Assembly (NCBI RefSeq): GCF_009764645.1
Contig: NZ_RWIM01000086.1
Location: forward strand, 1 to 39,793
Direction: 5' to 3'
Length of the DNA stretch: 39,793 nucleotides
DNA from: Pseudomonas sp. PB106
GTDB taxonomy: Bacteria > Pseudomonadota > Gammaproteobacteria > Pseudomonadales > Pseudomonadaceae
Shown here: positions 16,004-24,998 of the stretch, one piece after another
Numbering within the stretch: position 1 is the first letter of the stretch
How the letters are laid out: each line of letters starts with the position of its first letter
The notes under the pieces: model-generated
Databases searched by the model: none
What the model saw: the letters and a program-made list of their open reading frames with translations, nothing else
What the model was told of the DNA's origin: nothing
Translations under genes and position numbers: made by a program

Positions 16004-17002
16004 TCAGCCGCCGGTCATGTTCATGAAGCGCACGACCTGAACGTCGTCGTTCACTTCGAAATTATGCCGGTACGGCTTGAGTTTCATCGCCTTGACGATG
16101 GCTTTCTCCAGCCGCTGCGGTTGCCCCGGATGGGTGCGCAGTACCGCTTTCAGATCCACCGAATGCTCGTTACCCAAACACAGTAGCAGGCGACCTTCGA
16201 CGGTGAGCCGCACCCGGTTGCAGGTGCCGCAAAAGTTGTGGCTGTGCGGCGAAATAAAGCCCAGGCGAATCTCCGGCGCCTCGGCCAGCCGCCAGTAGCG
16301 CGACGGACCTTGAGTGGATTCCGCCGAGTCGATCAAGGTATAGCGCTCGGCAATCCTTTCGCGCACCTGGGCGCTGGAGAAAAACGACTCCGCACGGCTG
16401 TGTTCGCTGATGATCCCCAGCGGCATCTCTTCGATGAAAGAGACGTCGAGCTGACGGTCGATCGCGAAGCTGACCAGGTCGTTGATCTCCTGATCGTTAC
16501 GGCCCTGCATCACCACGACATTGAGTTTAGTGCGGGTGAAACCGGCCTTGCGCGCGGCATCGATGCCGTTGATCACCTGCGCCAGATCGCCGGTGCGGGT
16601 CATCTCTTTGAAGCGCTGCGGATCAAGGCTGTCGAGGCTGATGTTCAGGCGTTTGACCCCGGCATCGAACAGCGGCGCGGCCAGTTTGCCGAGCTGCGAG
16701 CCGTTGGTGGTCATGCACAGCTCGCGCAGGCCGGGCAGGGCGGCGATCTGCTCGCACAACGTGACCACGCCCGGACGGATCAGCGGCTCGCCACCGGTGA
16801 GGCGAATCTTGCGCGTGCCGAGGGCGACGAAGCTCTGCGCCAGCTGAAAGATTTCTTCCAGGGTCAGAATTTTTTGCCGTGGCAGAAACTGCATGTCTTC
16901 GGCCATGCAATAGACGCAGCGGAAGTCGCAGCGATCGGTCACCGACATGCGCAGATAGTCGACGCGGCGGTTGTAACCATCGATCAAGACGCGCTCTGAC
17001 AA
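16004..17002 (-). CDS. moaA: GTP 3',8-cyclase MoaA (molybdenum cofactor biosynthesis)
   Basis: A 332-residue radical SAM enzyme. The SAM-binding [4Fe-4S] motif is CDFRCVYC (C25, C29, C32), followed by the [14 protein letters not shown] glycine-rich motif. The second cluster is ligated by the C-terminal [18 protein letters not shown]. The protein ends in the essential GG dipeptide (NMTGG). It converts GTP to 3',8-cyclo-GTP, the first step of molybdopterin synthesis, in the cytosol. The start is a TTG at 17,002 with GAGG six bases upstream, giving [20 protein letters not shown], which matches the family. The longer frame to 17,164 adds a tail unlike any MoaA. Bestrophin follows, probably in the same transcript. 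Confidence 0.92.
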   Translation of the reverse strand: MSERVLIDGYNRRVDYLRMSVTDRCDFRCVYCMAEDMQFLPRQKILTLEEIFQLAQSFVALGTRKIRLTGGEPLIRPGVVTLCEQIAALPGLRELCMTTNGSQLGKLAAPLFDAGVKRLNISLDSLDPQRFKEMTRTGDLAQVINGIDAARKAGFTRTKLNVVVMQGRNDQEINDLVSFAIDRQLDVSFIEEMPLGIISEHSRAESFFSSAQVRERIAERYTLIDSAESTQGPSRYWRLAEAPEIRLGFISPHSHNFCGTCNRVRLTVEGRLLLCLGNEHSVDLKAVLRTHPGQPQRLEKAIVKAMKLKPYRHNFEVNDDVQVVRFMNMTGG

Positions 17003-17163
17003 GAAAGCCTCGCAGGAATGAAAACCGCATTGGGAAGAGTTGGGGCAACGTAGGTTATGGGCAACGTTGCATGGCGTCCAATCACTGTTAGTGACCGGCT
17101 GATCGACGCCGTCGATGACCCAATTGGTGATTGGCCCGCATGGCAGGAAAGCACCGCCAAACA

Positions 17164-17260
17164 TTGTGGGAGCTGGCTTGCCAGCGATGGCGTTGGGTCA
17201 GTCGATGGAGATGTTGACTGGACCGGCCTCATCGCTAGCAGGGCTAGCTCCTACAGGGAT
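17164..17260. repeat. REPIN downstream of the CAP gene
   Basis: TGTGGGAGCTGGCTTGCCAG (from 17,165) faces a degenerate inverse copy (CATCGCTAGCAGGGCTAGCTCCTACAGG, about 17,231-17,258). It lies in the gap between moaA and the CAP-domain gene. Confidence 0.75.
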
Positions 17261-17282
17261 TTGTGGTGTGTTCGGGATTGTC

Positions 17283-18134
17283 TTACTGCGCGCCGAACAT
17301 CGCGGTCCAGTAGATGCCGGCGTTGCTTTTCGGGTCGGTGGCGTAGGCGGCGCCGAGTTCTTTGTATTGCGGGTTCATCAGGTTGGCGCAGTGGCCGGGG
17401 CTGGCGAGCCAGCCTTCGACGACTTTGTGCACGGTGTCCTGCCCGGCGGCGATGTTTTCGCCGACCAGTTGGCCGCTGTAGCCGGCGAGTTCGGCGCGGT
17501 CGCCGGGGGTGCGGCCGTCGCGGTCCTTGTGGTCGAAGTAGCTGTTGTTGGCCATGTCCCGGCTGTGATCCTGAGAGATCGTGCCCAGCGTCGCGTTCCA
17601 GGCCAGCGGTGCGGCAGCCGTAAATGCCTGGTCACCACACTGACGCGGTTGGCTGCGGGCCACGTTGAGTTCGCTGAGCAGCTTCTGCCCTTCACTTTGC
17701 GCATCGCCCAACTTGGCCGACAGCAGCGGCCGCGCCAGCACAATGCGCCAGTCACGGTCGTCGCGGCTGACACCGACGTCGACAAACTGCGGATCGAGCA
17801 CCACCTGACAGAAACTTTCCTGAATCGCCTTCATCGCCGACGCCGCATCACGCGGGCCGTTGAGGGTGATCGCTTGCACATTGACCATCGGATAACTGGC
17901 GCTGGCCATGGCTTGTTGCAGGTCGACAGCACCGCTGGCCCGCAGCCGCAACCGTGGATCCGCCGACAACGGTGGCAGTTCATTGGAAGCCTGCGAACCG
18001 CAACGTTGCGGCTGGCTGCGGTAGCTGTTGATCGACTCGATCAATTGCGACTCATCGCTGGCCAGCGCCGGGATGGCAAACATAACGCCCACGGACAACG
18101 CGGCAAGACGCAAAACGGATGGCATGAAGCGCAT
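17283..18134 (-). CDS. CAP/SCP-domain secreted protein with duplicated domain
   Basis: A 283-residue exported protein. The start at 18,134 gives a clean signal peptide (MRFMPSVLRLAALSVGVMFA, cut after ALA). The C-terminal half is a CAP/SCP (PR-1-like) domain: LNVARSQPRQCG, LAWNATLGTISQDHSRDMAN, SYFDHKDRDGRTPGDRAELA, GENIAAG, and GWLASPGHCANLMNP with the family's histidines. The N-terminal half begins with a similar INSYRSQPQRCGSQAS but lacks the later motifs, so it looks like a degenerate second copy. Bacterial CAP proteins are secreted and of largely unknown activity. It is divergent from the SleB-type hydrolase gene, with a 199-base gap. Confidence 0.83.
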   Translation of the reverse strand: MRFMPSVLRLAALSVGVMFAIPALASDESQLIESINSYRSQPQRCGSQASNELPPLSADPRLRLRASGAVDLQQAMASASYPMVNVQAITLNGPRDAASAMKAIQESFCQVVLDPQFVDVGVSRDDRDWRIVLARPLLSAKLGDAQSEGQKLLSELNVARSQPRQCGDQAFTAAAPLAWNATLGTISQDHSRDMANNSYFDHKDRDGRTPGDRAELAGYSGQLVGENIAAGQDTVHKVVEGWLASPGHCANLMNPQYKELGAAYATDPKSNAGIYWTAMFGAQ

Positions 18135-18333
18135 GGAAATCTCCCTTGAGCTGAATGCGCCCATGATGCGCGAAAGGCCCCGGGTGGGTGCAATGTCTTT
18201 TTCTTCCTTTGCCGGGTTTTTCTGCGCAACTTTGTCTGCTGAATTGCCGTCTACACTCACCGAAGACCCCGGGAACCGGGCGTCTCCCCGACGTAACACC
18301 TTGCCCGACTCGGGCGCTGCCGGAAGAACAGAA

Positions 18334-18954
18334 ATGGGATTGAAAGGCTGGGCGGGTTGTCTCGTATTGACCTTGTTGGCAGGCTCCGCATGGGCCACCG
18401 ATCAGGCCCCGATCAAAGCGAAGGCGGAAGAGAAAGCCCAAGTGCTGGAGGAAAAAGCCGCCGACAAAGTCAGCGCCGCCCCCGCGCCGAAATCCGAAGC
18501 CATCACCCCCACCGAAGCGCAAGCGGTAGACCCGGCCGGCGCGGCGCCGCTGGACGATCCGCTCACCTGTCTGGCGCGCAGTATCTATTGGGAAGCCAAG
18601 GGCAGAGACACCCCGGAAATGGAAGCCGTGGCCAGTGTGGTGATGAATCGCCTCGGCCACGAAGGCTTTCCCGACACGGTCTGTGCGGTGGTCAAACAAG
18701 GCTCGGAAACCAAGAGCTGCCAGTTTTCCTGGTGGTGCGATGGCAAGGCGGATCAGGTCAAGGAAGATGCCGAATACGCGCTGGCCAAGGAAATCGCCGG
18801 CAAGGCGCTGAACCGCCAGCTCAAGGATCGCACCCACGGCGCACTGTATTTCCATGACCGCAACGTCCATCCGAGTTGGGCCAAGGAATACCGCAAGACT
18901 GCCCAGACCGGCAAATTCCTCTTCTACAAACCTGCTGGCGGGGATGCGCGCTAG
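18334..18954 (+). CDS. SleB-type cell wall hydrolase
   Basis: A 206-residue exported protein with a signal peptide (MGLKGWAGCLVLTLLAGSAW, cut after AWA). A charged Ala/Lys/Glu/Pro linker spans about residues 25-70. The hydrolase-2 (SleB) domain then runs to the end: LARSIYWEAKGRDTPEMEAV with the catalytic glutamate in YWEAKG, VVMNRL, CQFSWWCDG, and ALYFHDRNVHPSW. SleB-family enzymes cleave peptidoglycan glycan strands as lytic transglycosylases; in Gram-negatives they probably act in wall remodelling. The in-frame region upstream of 18,334 lies over the divergent CAP gene promoter and was not included. Its stop overlaps the convergent LysR stop by three bases within CTAG. Confidence 0.87.
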   Translation: MGLKGWAGCLVLTLLAGSAWATDQAPIKAKAEEKAQVLEEKAADKVSAAPAPKSEAITPTEAQAVDPAGAAPLDDPLTCLARSIYWEAKGRDTPEMEAVASVVMNRLGHEGFPDTVCAVVKQGSETKSCQFSWWCDGKADQVKEDAEYALAKEIAGKALNRQLKDRTHGALYFHDRNVHPSWAKEYRKTAQTGKFLFYKPAGGDAR

Positions 18955-19838
18955 GCGCAGACTTCCCGCACGCAATCGCGCAACCAGCGATGCGCCGGGT
19001 CGGCGTCCATGCGCGGGTGCCAGAGCATCGACACACTGATGTCCGGCATCGCGAAGGGCAGGGCGAAACTGTGCAGGCCCGTGCGCAGTTTGCTGGTGTG
19101 GCGCTGCGGCACCGTGGCGATCAAGTCGGATTCGCGCACCAGCGTCAACGCCGCCGAAAATCCGCCGAATGAGGTGACAATGTCCCGCGTCAGGCCGAGC
19201 GCGAGGAGTGCCTCATCGACCGGGCCGCTGCTGCGTCCGCGTCGTGAAATGAGAATGTGCTCGCCGCCGGCAAAACGCTTGCTGGTGACCTTTCCCGAAC
19301 TCAAAGAATGCCCCTCACGCACTACACCGATCCACTGATCGCGAAACAGGATGCGGCTGTGCAGGGTCGGATCGGTTGTGTCGTCGACCACGCCGGTTTC
19401 CAGATCGACGCGGCCTTCGCGCAACGGCGTGCTGTCCTTGTCGGCTTTCTGCACAAAGCGCAGGCGGACGCCGGGCGCCTCTTGAGCGATGCGCGCGAGC
19501 AGGGCGGCGGCAAAGGTTTCGACAAAACCGTCGGTGTTGCGCAGGGTGAAAGTGCGTTGCAAGCGGCCAGGGTCGAGCACCTCGGCCGGGCGTAAAACCG
19601 CCTCGGCGTCCTGCACCAGATGACTGACCCGCTCGCGCAACTCCAGCGCGCGTGGCGTCGGCACCAGGCCTCGACCTGCACGCACCAGCAACGGATCGCC
19701 GGTAGTTTCGCGCAGACGGGCGAGGGCGCGACTCATCGCCGACGGGCTCAACCGCAGACATTTGGCGGCGCGGGCGACGCTGCCTTCGCGCAGCAAGACG
19801 TCGAGGGTGATCAGCAAGTTCAGATCCGGGGCAGTCAT
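18951..19838 (-). CDS. LysR-family transcriptional regulator
   Basis: A 295-residue LysR regulator from the ATG at 19,838; another in-frame ATG lies five codons upstream. The helix-turn-helix covers residues 1-65 (DLNLLITLDVLLREGSVARA, LSPSAMSRALARLRETTGDP), and the inducer domain is about 90-290. It is divergent from the MFS transporter at 19,942 with 103 bases between starts. Regulation of that exporter is the natural reading. Its 3' end overlaps the SleB gene tail to tail. Confidence 0.88.
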   Translation of the reverse strand: MTAPDLNLLITLDVLLREGSVARAAKCLRLSPSAMSRALARLRETTGDPLLVRAGRGLVPTPRALELRERVSHLVQDAEAVLRPAEVLDPGRLQRTFTLRNTDGFVETFAAALLARIAQEAPGVRLRFVQKADKDSTPLREGRVDLETGVVDDTTDPTLHSRILFRDQWIGVVREGHSLSSGKVTSKRFAGGEHILISRRGRSSGPVDEALLALGLTRDIVTSFGGFSAALTLVRESDLIATVPQRHTSKLRTGLHSFALPFAMPDISVSMLWHPRMDADPAHRWLRDCVREVCA

Positions 19839-19941
19839 GACATGGCGTTCCATGCAGGTATGGAGTGCAAAGCATGCGTCTTGCGCCGTGTGTTGTCGAG
19901 GCTCAGGCTATGGCGGGTCACCTTTGCATTGTGAGCCCGCC

Positions 19942-21471
19942 ATGCCTCGAGATTCCCTGAGCTCTCCCGCCCGCTGGGCGCTGACCAGTCTGGCCCTGTC
20001 GATGTTGATGCCGTCAATGGACACCAGCATTGCCAACGCCGGGTTACCGATTCTCGCATCGGCGTTTGAGGCAACGTTTCAACAGGTGCAGTGGATCGTT
20101 CTGGCGTATTTGCTGGCGGTCACCACGTTGATTGTCAGCGTCGGACGTCTGGGGGATGGCGCGGGGCGGCGGCGCTTGCTGTTGATCGGGATTGGTATTT
20201 TTTCCAGCGCTTCGTTGGCCTGCGCGTTGGCGCCGGGGCTGGGTTGGCTGATCGGCGCACGGGCGGTACAAGGCGTCGGCGCGGCGATCATGTTCGCGTT
20301 GACCGTGGCACTCGTGTCAGACGCCGTGCCCAAGTCGCGGGCGGGCAGTGCGATGGGGCTGCTGGCAACGATGTCGGCGACTGGCACCAGCCTTGGGCCA
20401 TCGCTGGGCGGGCTGTTGATGACGCATGTGGGTTGGCAGTCGATTTTTTTGCTCAACGTGCCACTGGGCTTGCTGAATATCTGGCTGGTGTACCGCTTTC
20501 TGCCGGCGGATCGGGCGACAGGCCCGCGTGCGGGGTTCGATTTTTCTGGCAGCGCAGTATTGATGCTGACGCTGGCGGCTTATGCGCTGGCGATGACGCT
20601 TGAAGGTTTGCTGTTACCGCTGCTGCTGGCCAGCCTGTGCGGCGTGGGATTGTTTATCGTGGTCGAAATGAGGGCCAAATCGCCGCTGATTCGGTTGTCA
20701 CTGTTCAGCGATGTGCGACTGAGCAGCAGCCTGGCGCTGACATTGCTGGTGACCACGGTGATGATGACCACGCTGGTGGTCGGGCCGTTTTACCTGCACC
20801 GGGGATTGGGCCTCAGCAGCACGATGGTCGGAGTGGCGTTGTCGGTCGGGCCGTTGTTGTCCGCGCTGAGCGGCGTGCCGGCCGGGCGTCTGGTGGATCG
20901 CTTTGGCGCGCACCGAATCGTCCCTGGTGCATTGCTTGGAATGGCCTGCGGTTGCGGATTGTTGGCGGCCTTGCCGATGACGCTCGGTTTGCCTGGGTAC
21001 GTGCTGCCGATCATGCTGGTTGCTGTCAGCTACGCGCTGTTCCAGGCGGCCAACAACACCGGGTTGATGGCGGGTGTCAGTCAGGATCAGCGCGGCGTGG
21101 TCTCAGCGATGCTCGGGCTGGCGCGCAATCTTGGCTTGATTACCGGCGCGGCGGTGATGGGCGCGGTGTTTGCGCTGGCGGCGGGGGATCCGACGCAGGC
21201 GCCGGCTGCTGTTATCGGCAGCGGTTTTCACATGACTTTCGCTGTGGCGGTGGCGTTGATGCTGACGGCGCTGGTCATCAGCCGAGTGCAGTTCAAAGGT
21301 GGGAGCGGGCTGGCTCGCGATAGCGAACTATCTGCCGACGAAGGTGTTGTAGGTGCTGGCCTCATCGCTGGCAAGCCAGCTCCCACAATGATCGGGGCTG
21401 AATCCAGGTCTCCGGCCAAACCAAAGCCCTGTGGGAGCTGGCAAGCCAGCTCCCACAATGATCGGGGCTGA
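19942..21471 (+). CDS. MFS drug/H+ antiporter (DHA2/14-TM type), REP-extended C-terminus
   Basis: A 509-residue major facilitator transporter with about 14 hydrophobic segments. Family motifs are LSMLMPSMDTSIANAGLPIL in helix 1 (the D-(L/S)-(T/S)-(I/V) type motif of DHA2 exporters), the GRLGDGAGRRRLLL loop (motif A), and the motif C-like LGPSLGGLLM. It likely expels drugs or toxic metabolites across the inner membrane. The start at 19,942 was chosen because the earlier 60 codons overlap the divergent LysR gene. The natural protein seems to end about residue 452 (SRVQFKG). The last roughly 57 residues are REP-derived sequence, including a duplicated 70-base block, before a stop is met. Confidence 0.87.
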   Translation: MPRDSLSSPARWALTSLALSMLMPSMDTSIANAGLPILASAFEATFQQVQWIVLAYLLAVTTLIVSVGRLGDGAGRRRLLLIGIGIFSSASLACALAPGLGWLIGARAVQGVGAAIMFALTVALVSDAVPKSRAGSAMGLLATMSATGTSLGPSLGGLLMTHVGWQSIFLLNVPLGLLNIWLVYRFLPADRATGPRAGFDFSGSAVLMLTLAAYALAMTLEGLLLPLLLASLCGVGLFIVVEMRAKSPLIRLSLFSDVRLSSSLALTLLVTTVMMTTLVVGPFYLHRGLGLSSTMVGVALSVGPLLSALSGVPAGRLVDRFGAHRIVPGALLGMACGCGLLAALPMTLGLPGYVLPIMLVAVSYALFQAANNTGLMAGVSQDQRGVVSAMLGLARNLGLITGAAVMGAVFALAAGDPTQAPAAVIGSGFHMTFAVAVALMLTALVISRVQFKGGSGLARDSELSADEGVVGAGLIAGKPAPTMIGAESRSPAKPKPCGSWQASSHNDRG

Positions 21472-21531
21472 ATCCAGGTCTCCGGCCAAACCAAAACCCT
21501 GTGGGAGCTGGCTTGCCAGCGATGACGGCGG
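21298..21531. repeat. REP array with a 70-bp tandem duplication
   Basis: A REP at about 21,298-21,330 is followed by inverse and direct CTGGC(TT/AA)GCCAGC copies up to 21,523. The block 21,371-21,440 is repeated at 21,441-21,510 with a single mismatch in CCAAAGCCCT versus CCAAAACCCT. The period is not a multiple of three, so the copies are read in different frames by the MFS gene that enters the array. Confidence 0.88.
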
Positions 21532-21540
21532 AACAGTCGA

Positions 21541-22944
21541 TCAAGACCATTGCCGGGCGGGGAAGTAGAGTTCAAAGCAGGTGATTCCATCCGTGCTGCT
21601 AACGCTGTAGCGACCCTGATGCAACTGCATGATCGTCGCGACGATCGACAGGCCCAACCCGTTGGATTGCGCCGAGCGCTCGCGGGATTGGTCGACGCGG
21701 TAGAAACGTTCGAACAACCGCGCCAGATGTTCCGGCGCAATCGTCGCGCCCTGATTACGCACACGCAAATAGCTGCCGTCCGATTCGGCAATCGCCTCCA
21801 CCTGCAGCGTCGAATCCGCCGCGCCGTACTTGATCGCATTCGCGCACAAATTGGCCAGCGCCCGGCGCAATAGCATCGGCTCGGCCCAGATCACTCCGCT
21901 GCCGCGCGCCTTGATGCTCACGCCGACATCCGCCGCCAAGCCTTCAAAGTAATCGGCGATCCGCTGCATCTCTTCCGCCGCGTCCAGCTCCTGGCGTTGG
22001 CTCAGGGCACTCGCCGGGTCGGTGCGCGCCAGAAACAGCATGTTGTCGAGCATCCGCGTCAGCCGCTCCAGTTCTTCGACATTGGACGCGAGCAACTGCT
22101 GATACGCCTCGACGCTGCGGTTCTGATGCAGGGCGACCTGGGTTTCGCCGAGCAGGTTGTTGATCGGTGTGCGCAGTTCGTGGGCCATGTCGGTGGACAC
22201 TTGGCTCAACTGCGCAAAGCCCTTGCCGAGGCGATCGAGCATGGCATTGAACGCGTCGATCATCGGCAACAGTTCCCGAGGCGCGCCGTGGCTGTCGAGG
22301 CGTTCGCCGAGGTTGCCGACGCCAATGCCGTGAGCATGTTTGGCCAACCGGCGCAGCGGCAGCAAACCGCGATACACCAGCAGACAACCAATCACCGCGA
22401 GCACCAGCGCCGCCAATGTCGCCAAGCCATAAACGCTCAAGCGGTAATTGGCGAGCATCGCCGTGCGCTCGCTCATCAGCCGTCCGGTGGTCACTTGCAG
22501 ATTGCCCAGTTCGCCGGAATCGATGGCCGCAGCGACGGCAGAAAACGGCACACCGTTGACGCTAGGCAAGTGCTGCACATCGTTCAACGTCATCGTGTGG
22601 TTGATCGGTACGGCTGGCAGCGTCGGCGTTGTCAGGTTGCCGGGGTTGACCACCAGCAACGGCGGCTGTCCCGGTGCGCCAATGGTCAGCAAGGCTTCGC
22701 GGTTGCCGAGCATGTTCTGGAACAGCGCCGGTTTGTTCTTGATCAGCTCCAGCGTGTTGCTGTCGTTGAGGAATGTGCGCAACTGATCGACGCGGCTGAC
22801 CAGCGAAATGTCATCGCGCCGAATCAGTTGCTCCTCCAGCTCGCCATATAACGCCGCGCCGAGGCCGGCCAGCGAAGCGAAGGCGAGCAGGGCGAACACC
22901 AGCGCCAAACGCAGGGTCAGGGAGTAGGTTTTTTGAGTATTCAT
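21541..22944 (-). CDS. Sensor histidine kinase, heavy-metal type (CopS/IrlS/CzcS-like)
   Basis: A 467-residue membrane kinase. Membrane segment 1 is about residues 12-32, a periplasmic sensor of roughly 130 residues follows, and membrane segment 2 is about 171-191. Then come a HAMP linker and the dimerisation helix with phospho-acceptor H255 in [13 protein letters not shown]. The ATPase domain shows the N box ([13 protein letters not shown]) and the G-box ([12 protein letters not shown]). Length and organisation match the heavy-metal sensor kinases that respond to copper, zinc or cadmium. The ligand is not deducible. Its start overlaps the stop of the response regulator by four bases, so the two are co-translated. 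Confidence 0.87.
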   Translation of the reverse strand: MNTQKTYSLTLRLALVFALLAFASLAGLGAALYGELEEQLIRRDDISLVSRVDQLRTFLNDSNTLELIKNKPALFQNMLGNREALLTIGAPGQPPLLVVNPGNLTTPTLPAVPINHTMTLNDVQHLPSVNGVPFSAVAAAIDSGELGNLQVTTGRLMSERTAMLANYRLSVYGLATLAALVLAVIGCLLVYRGLLPLRRLAKHAHGIGVGNLGERLDSHGAPRELLPMIDAFNAMLDRLGKGFAQLSQVSTDMAHELRTPINNLLGETQVALHQNRSVEAYQQLLASNVEELERLTRMLDNMLFLARTDPASALSQRQELDAAEEMQRIADYFEGLAADVGVSIKARGSGVIWAEPMLLRRALANLCANAIKYGAADSTLQVEAIAESDGSYLRVRNQGATIAPEHLARLFERFYRVDQSRERSAQSNGLGLSIVATIMQLHQGRYSVSSTDGITCFELYFPARQWS

Positions 22945-23612
22945 GGCTGCGTATCGAAGCGGTAGCCGATGCCACGCACGCTGTGGATCAGCTTGAGCTG
23001 GAACGGGTCATCGATTTTCGCGCGCAAGCGGCGTACGGCGACATCGACGACGTTGGTGTCGCTGTCGAAATTCATGTCCCACACCCGCGAGGCGATCAGC
23101 GAACGGGCGAGCACTTGCCCGGTGTGGGTGGCGAACAATTGCAGCAGGGCGAACTCTTTATTGGTCAGGGTGATGCGCATCCCGGCGCGGGTCACGCGGC
23201 GTTTGATCACGTCGATCTGCAGGTCGGCGACTTGCAGTTGTTCGTCCTCATGGATCGGTCCACGGCGGGTCAGGGTGCGCAGGCGCGCCACCAGTTCCGC
23301 GAAGGAAAACGGTTTGATCAGGTAATCGTCGGCGCCCAGTTCCAGGCCTTTGACGCGGTCGGCGATGTCGTCGCGGGCGGTGAGGAACAGCACCGGCGTG
23401 TCGGCTTCCTTGCGCAGCCGGCGCAGGACTTCCCAGCCATCCATCTTGGGCATCATCACATCGAGCACGATCACGTCGAAGCTGTGTTCCAGCGCCAGGT
23501 GCAAACCGTCGGCGCCGTTGCGCGCCAGACTGACGCTGTAGCCCAATTCCTGCAAACCGTTGAGCAGGTAATTGCCAGCCTTGGGCTCGTCTTCGACAAC
23601 CAGAATATTCAT
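22941..23612 (-). CDS. Response regulator, OmpR/PhoB family (CopR/IrlR-like)
   Basis: A 223-residue two-component regulator. The receiver domain has phospho-acceptor D51 (VIVLDVMMP), acidic pocket E7/D8 and the YLIKPFSF lysine near residue 104. The C-terminal winged helix (about 125-220) binds DNA and includes [11 protein letters not shown] and [10 protein letters not shown]. The heavy-metal subfamily typically activates metal-efflux operons, but no efflux gene is adjacent. It starts nine bases after the DUF2790 gene and overlaps the kinase gene by four bases, giving a three-gene operon. Confidence 0.9.
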   Translation of the reverse strand: MNILVVEDEPKAGNYLLNGLQELGYSVSLARNGADGLHLALEHSFDVIVLDVMMPKMDGWEVLRRLRKEADTPVLFLTARDDIADRVKGLELGADDYLIKPFSFAELVARLRTLTRRGPIHEDEQLQVADLQIDVIKRRVTRAGMRITLTNKEFALLQLFATHTGQVLARSLIASRVWDMNFDSDTNVVDVAVRRLRAKIDDPFQLKLIHSVRGIGYRFDTQP

Positions 23613-23621
23613 CGATCAGTC

Positions 23622-23879
23622 TCAATGGTCATTGATGCAGCCGGCGCCTTGCACGTCATAGTTCAGCACATGCTCGCGGCCCTGATGGTCGAGGTAATTC
23701 AATTGCGCCGGCACCACACCGCACGCCTGTGAAATATCGGTGCTGGACAGGACTTTGTCGACATCCAGATTCACGTAGAAGCCGGTTTTGTCATGAATCA
23801 CCGCGGTGTCGGGCATGTTGGCAGCGAACGCGGAACCGGTGGCGAGGAGGGCGGTGAAAGCGAGCAGGAGGGTTTTCAT
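23622..23879 (-). CDS. DUF2790 small periplasmic protein
   Basis: An 85-residue protein with a signal peptide (MKTLLLAFTALLATGSAFA). It carries the DUF2790 core: YVNLDVDKVLSSTDISQACG, VPAQLNYLDHQGREH and a final GAGC with the second conserved cysteine. The two cysteines probably form a disulfide in the periplasm. DUF2790 proteins are common in Pseudomonas and are often found next to metal-responsive two-component systems. Here the gene leads the operon that encodes the regulator and kinase. A sensor-accessory or stress role is inference. Confidence 0.88.
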   Translation of the reverse strand: MKTLLLAFTALLATGSAFAANMPDTAVIHDKTGFYVNLDVDKVLSSTDISQACGVVPAQLNYLDHQGREHVLNYDVQGAGCINDH

Positions 23880-24025
23880 GGTCAGTCACTCAGTGGTCGA
23901 AGTTGATCGGCATTGGCGCCGGGACAACTTCAGGCTACCGAGCGATCCGCACGGCAAACCGACAGCTGAATGACAAAGTTGTAATCAAACGGTGTGTGAG
24001 GATTTTCCGGGCTCAACGCTAACCC

Positions 24026-24121
24026 CTGTGGGAGCTGGCTTGCCAGCGATGAGGCAGGCACAGTCAAAGTTTTCATTGACTGATCCACCGCTATCGCTGG
24101 CAAGCCAGCTCCCACAGGGTT
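24026..24121. repeat. REPIN (CTGGCTTGCCAG type)
   Basis: CTGTGGGAGCTGGCTTGCCA (from 24,027) faces TGGCAAGCCAGCTCCCACAG (to 24,119) around a spacer of about 40 bases. It lies between the DUF2790 operon and the L,D-transpeptidase-like gene. Confidence 0.88.
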
Positions 24122-24134
24122 ATAGGGTGTGCCG

Positions 24135-24848
24135 TTAGCTAGCGTGGGTACTGAGAATGCTCGCCACCTGCTGCGGCTGGCAGTTCAGGTACGGCGAAGA
24201 CTTCAGCCAGCGCTGATCCGGATACCACGAAAACATGAACTGGCCATTCTTCAGGCGATCGATCACCTGTTTGGCAATCTGCGGACGCACCGCCGGGCAG
24301 CCCTGGCTGCGGCCGATGCGCCCCTGTTTCTTGCTCCACAGCGGATTCACGTAACTGGCGGCATGAATGACGATGGCGCGATCGCGGGCCATGTCATTGA
24401 AACCCGGCTCCAGACCGTCCATGCGCAATGAATAGCCGTGGGCGCCGCTGTAACTTTCCTGGGTGCGAAACAAACCGAGACTGGATTGATAACTGCCTTC
24501 ACGGTTGGAGAACTGCGTGGCGAAGTTTTCCCCGGAATTGGAACCATGGGCGACAAGATCGCGTAGAACCAACTTCTGTTTGCTCAGGTCGAAAATCCAC
24601 AGGCGACGTTCAGTCGACGGTTGCGAGTAATCGATGATCGCCAAGTGGCGCGACGGTTTAGCGCCATTGTTGACCGCACACTGCATGGCGTTCAGAGCGC
24701 CTTTCAGCGCCTGGGGATTGAGTTCTGGCGCGGCGTGCGCGAGGCTGGTGTAGAGAACCGGCGATAGATTGCCGGCGGCAAAAACTGGACTGGACACAAC
24801 GACGAGGGTCGCGGTGGTCAGCAGAAGTCGGCGCAAAAACGTCAACAT
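24135..24848 (-). CDS. Murein L,D-transpeptidase catalytic-domain family protein
   Basis: A 237-residue exported protein with a signal peptide (MLTFLRRLLLTTATLVVVSS, cut near VFA). The domain is the YkuD-like variant in which the nucleophile motif is SQGCPAV, with C184, and the catalytic histidine is H162 in VIHAASYV. The upstream RTQESYSGAHGYSLRMDG and LRDLVAHGSNSG segments are typical of this branch. It probably exchanges or cleaves peptide cross-links at diaminopimelate in the periplasm, but the branch is poorly characterised. It is divergent from the larger LdtD-type gene, suggesting shared control of cell wall remodelling. Confidence 0.85.
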   Translation of the reverse strand: MLTFLRRLLLTTATLVVVSSPVFAAGNLSPVLYTSLAHAAPELNPQALKGALNAMQCAVNNGAKPSRHLAIIDYSQPSTERRLWIFDLSKQKLVLRDLVAHGSNSGENFATQFSNREGSYQSSLGLFRTQESYSGAHGYSLRMDGLEPGFNDMARDRAIVIHAASYVNPLWSKKQGRIGRSQGCPAVRPQIAKQVIDRLKNGQFMFSWYPDQRWLKSSPYLNCQPQQVASILSTHAS

Positions 24849-24998
24849 TTATAAAGTGTCCTCACTTGCTACTTATTTGGCACTTTGGCTCCTGACTCCC
24901 AGTCGTTACCCGCAAGCTCGTAGATCGAACCTGACTGTTCAGCGCACCTGATGTAAGGTTGACCGTCATCTGGACGGCCATGGATTGGAGTAAAGCAG

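Noticed and set aside
17003..17164. Longer moaA frame starting at 17,164
   Set aside because: The TTG at 17,002 has a Shine-Dalgarno sequence and yields the conserved MoaA opening; the extension resembles no MoaA.
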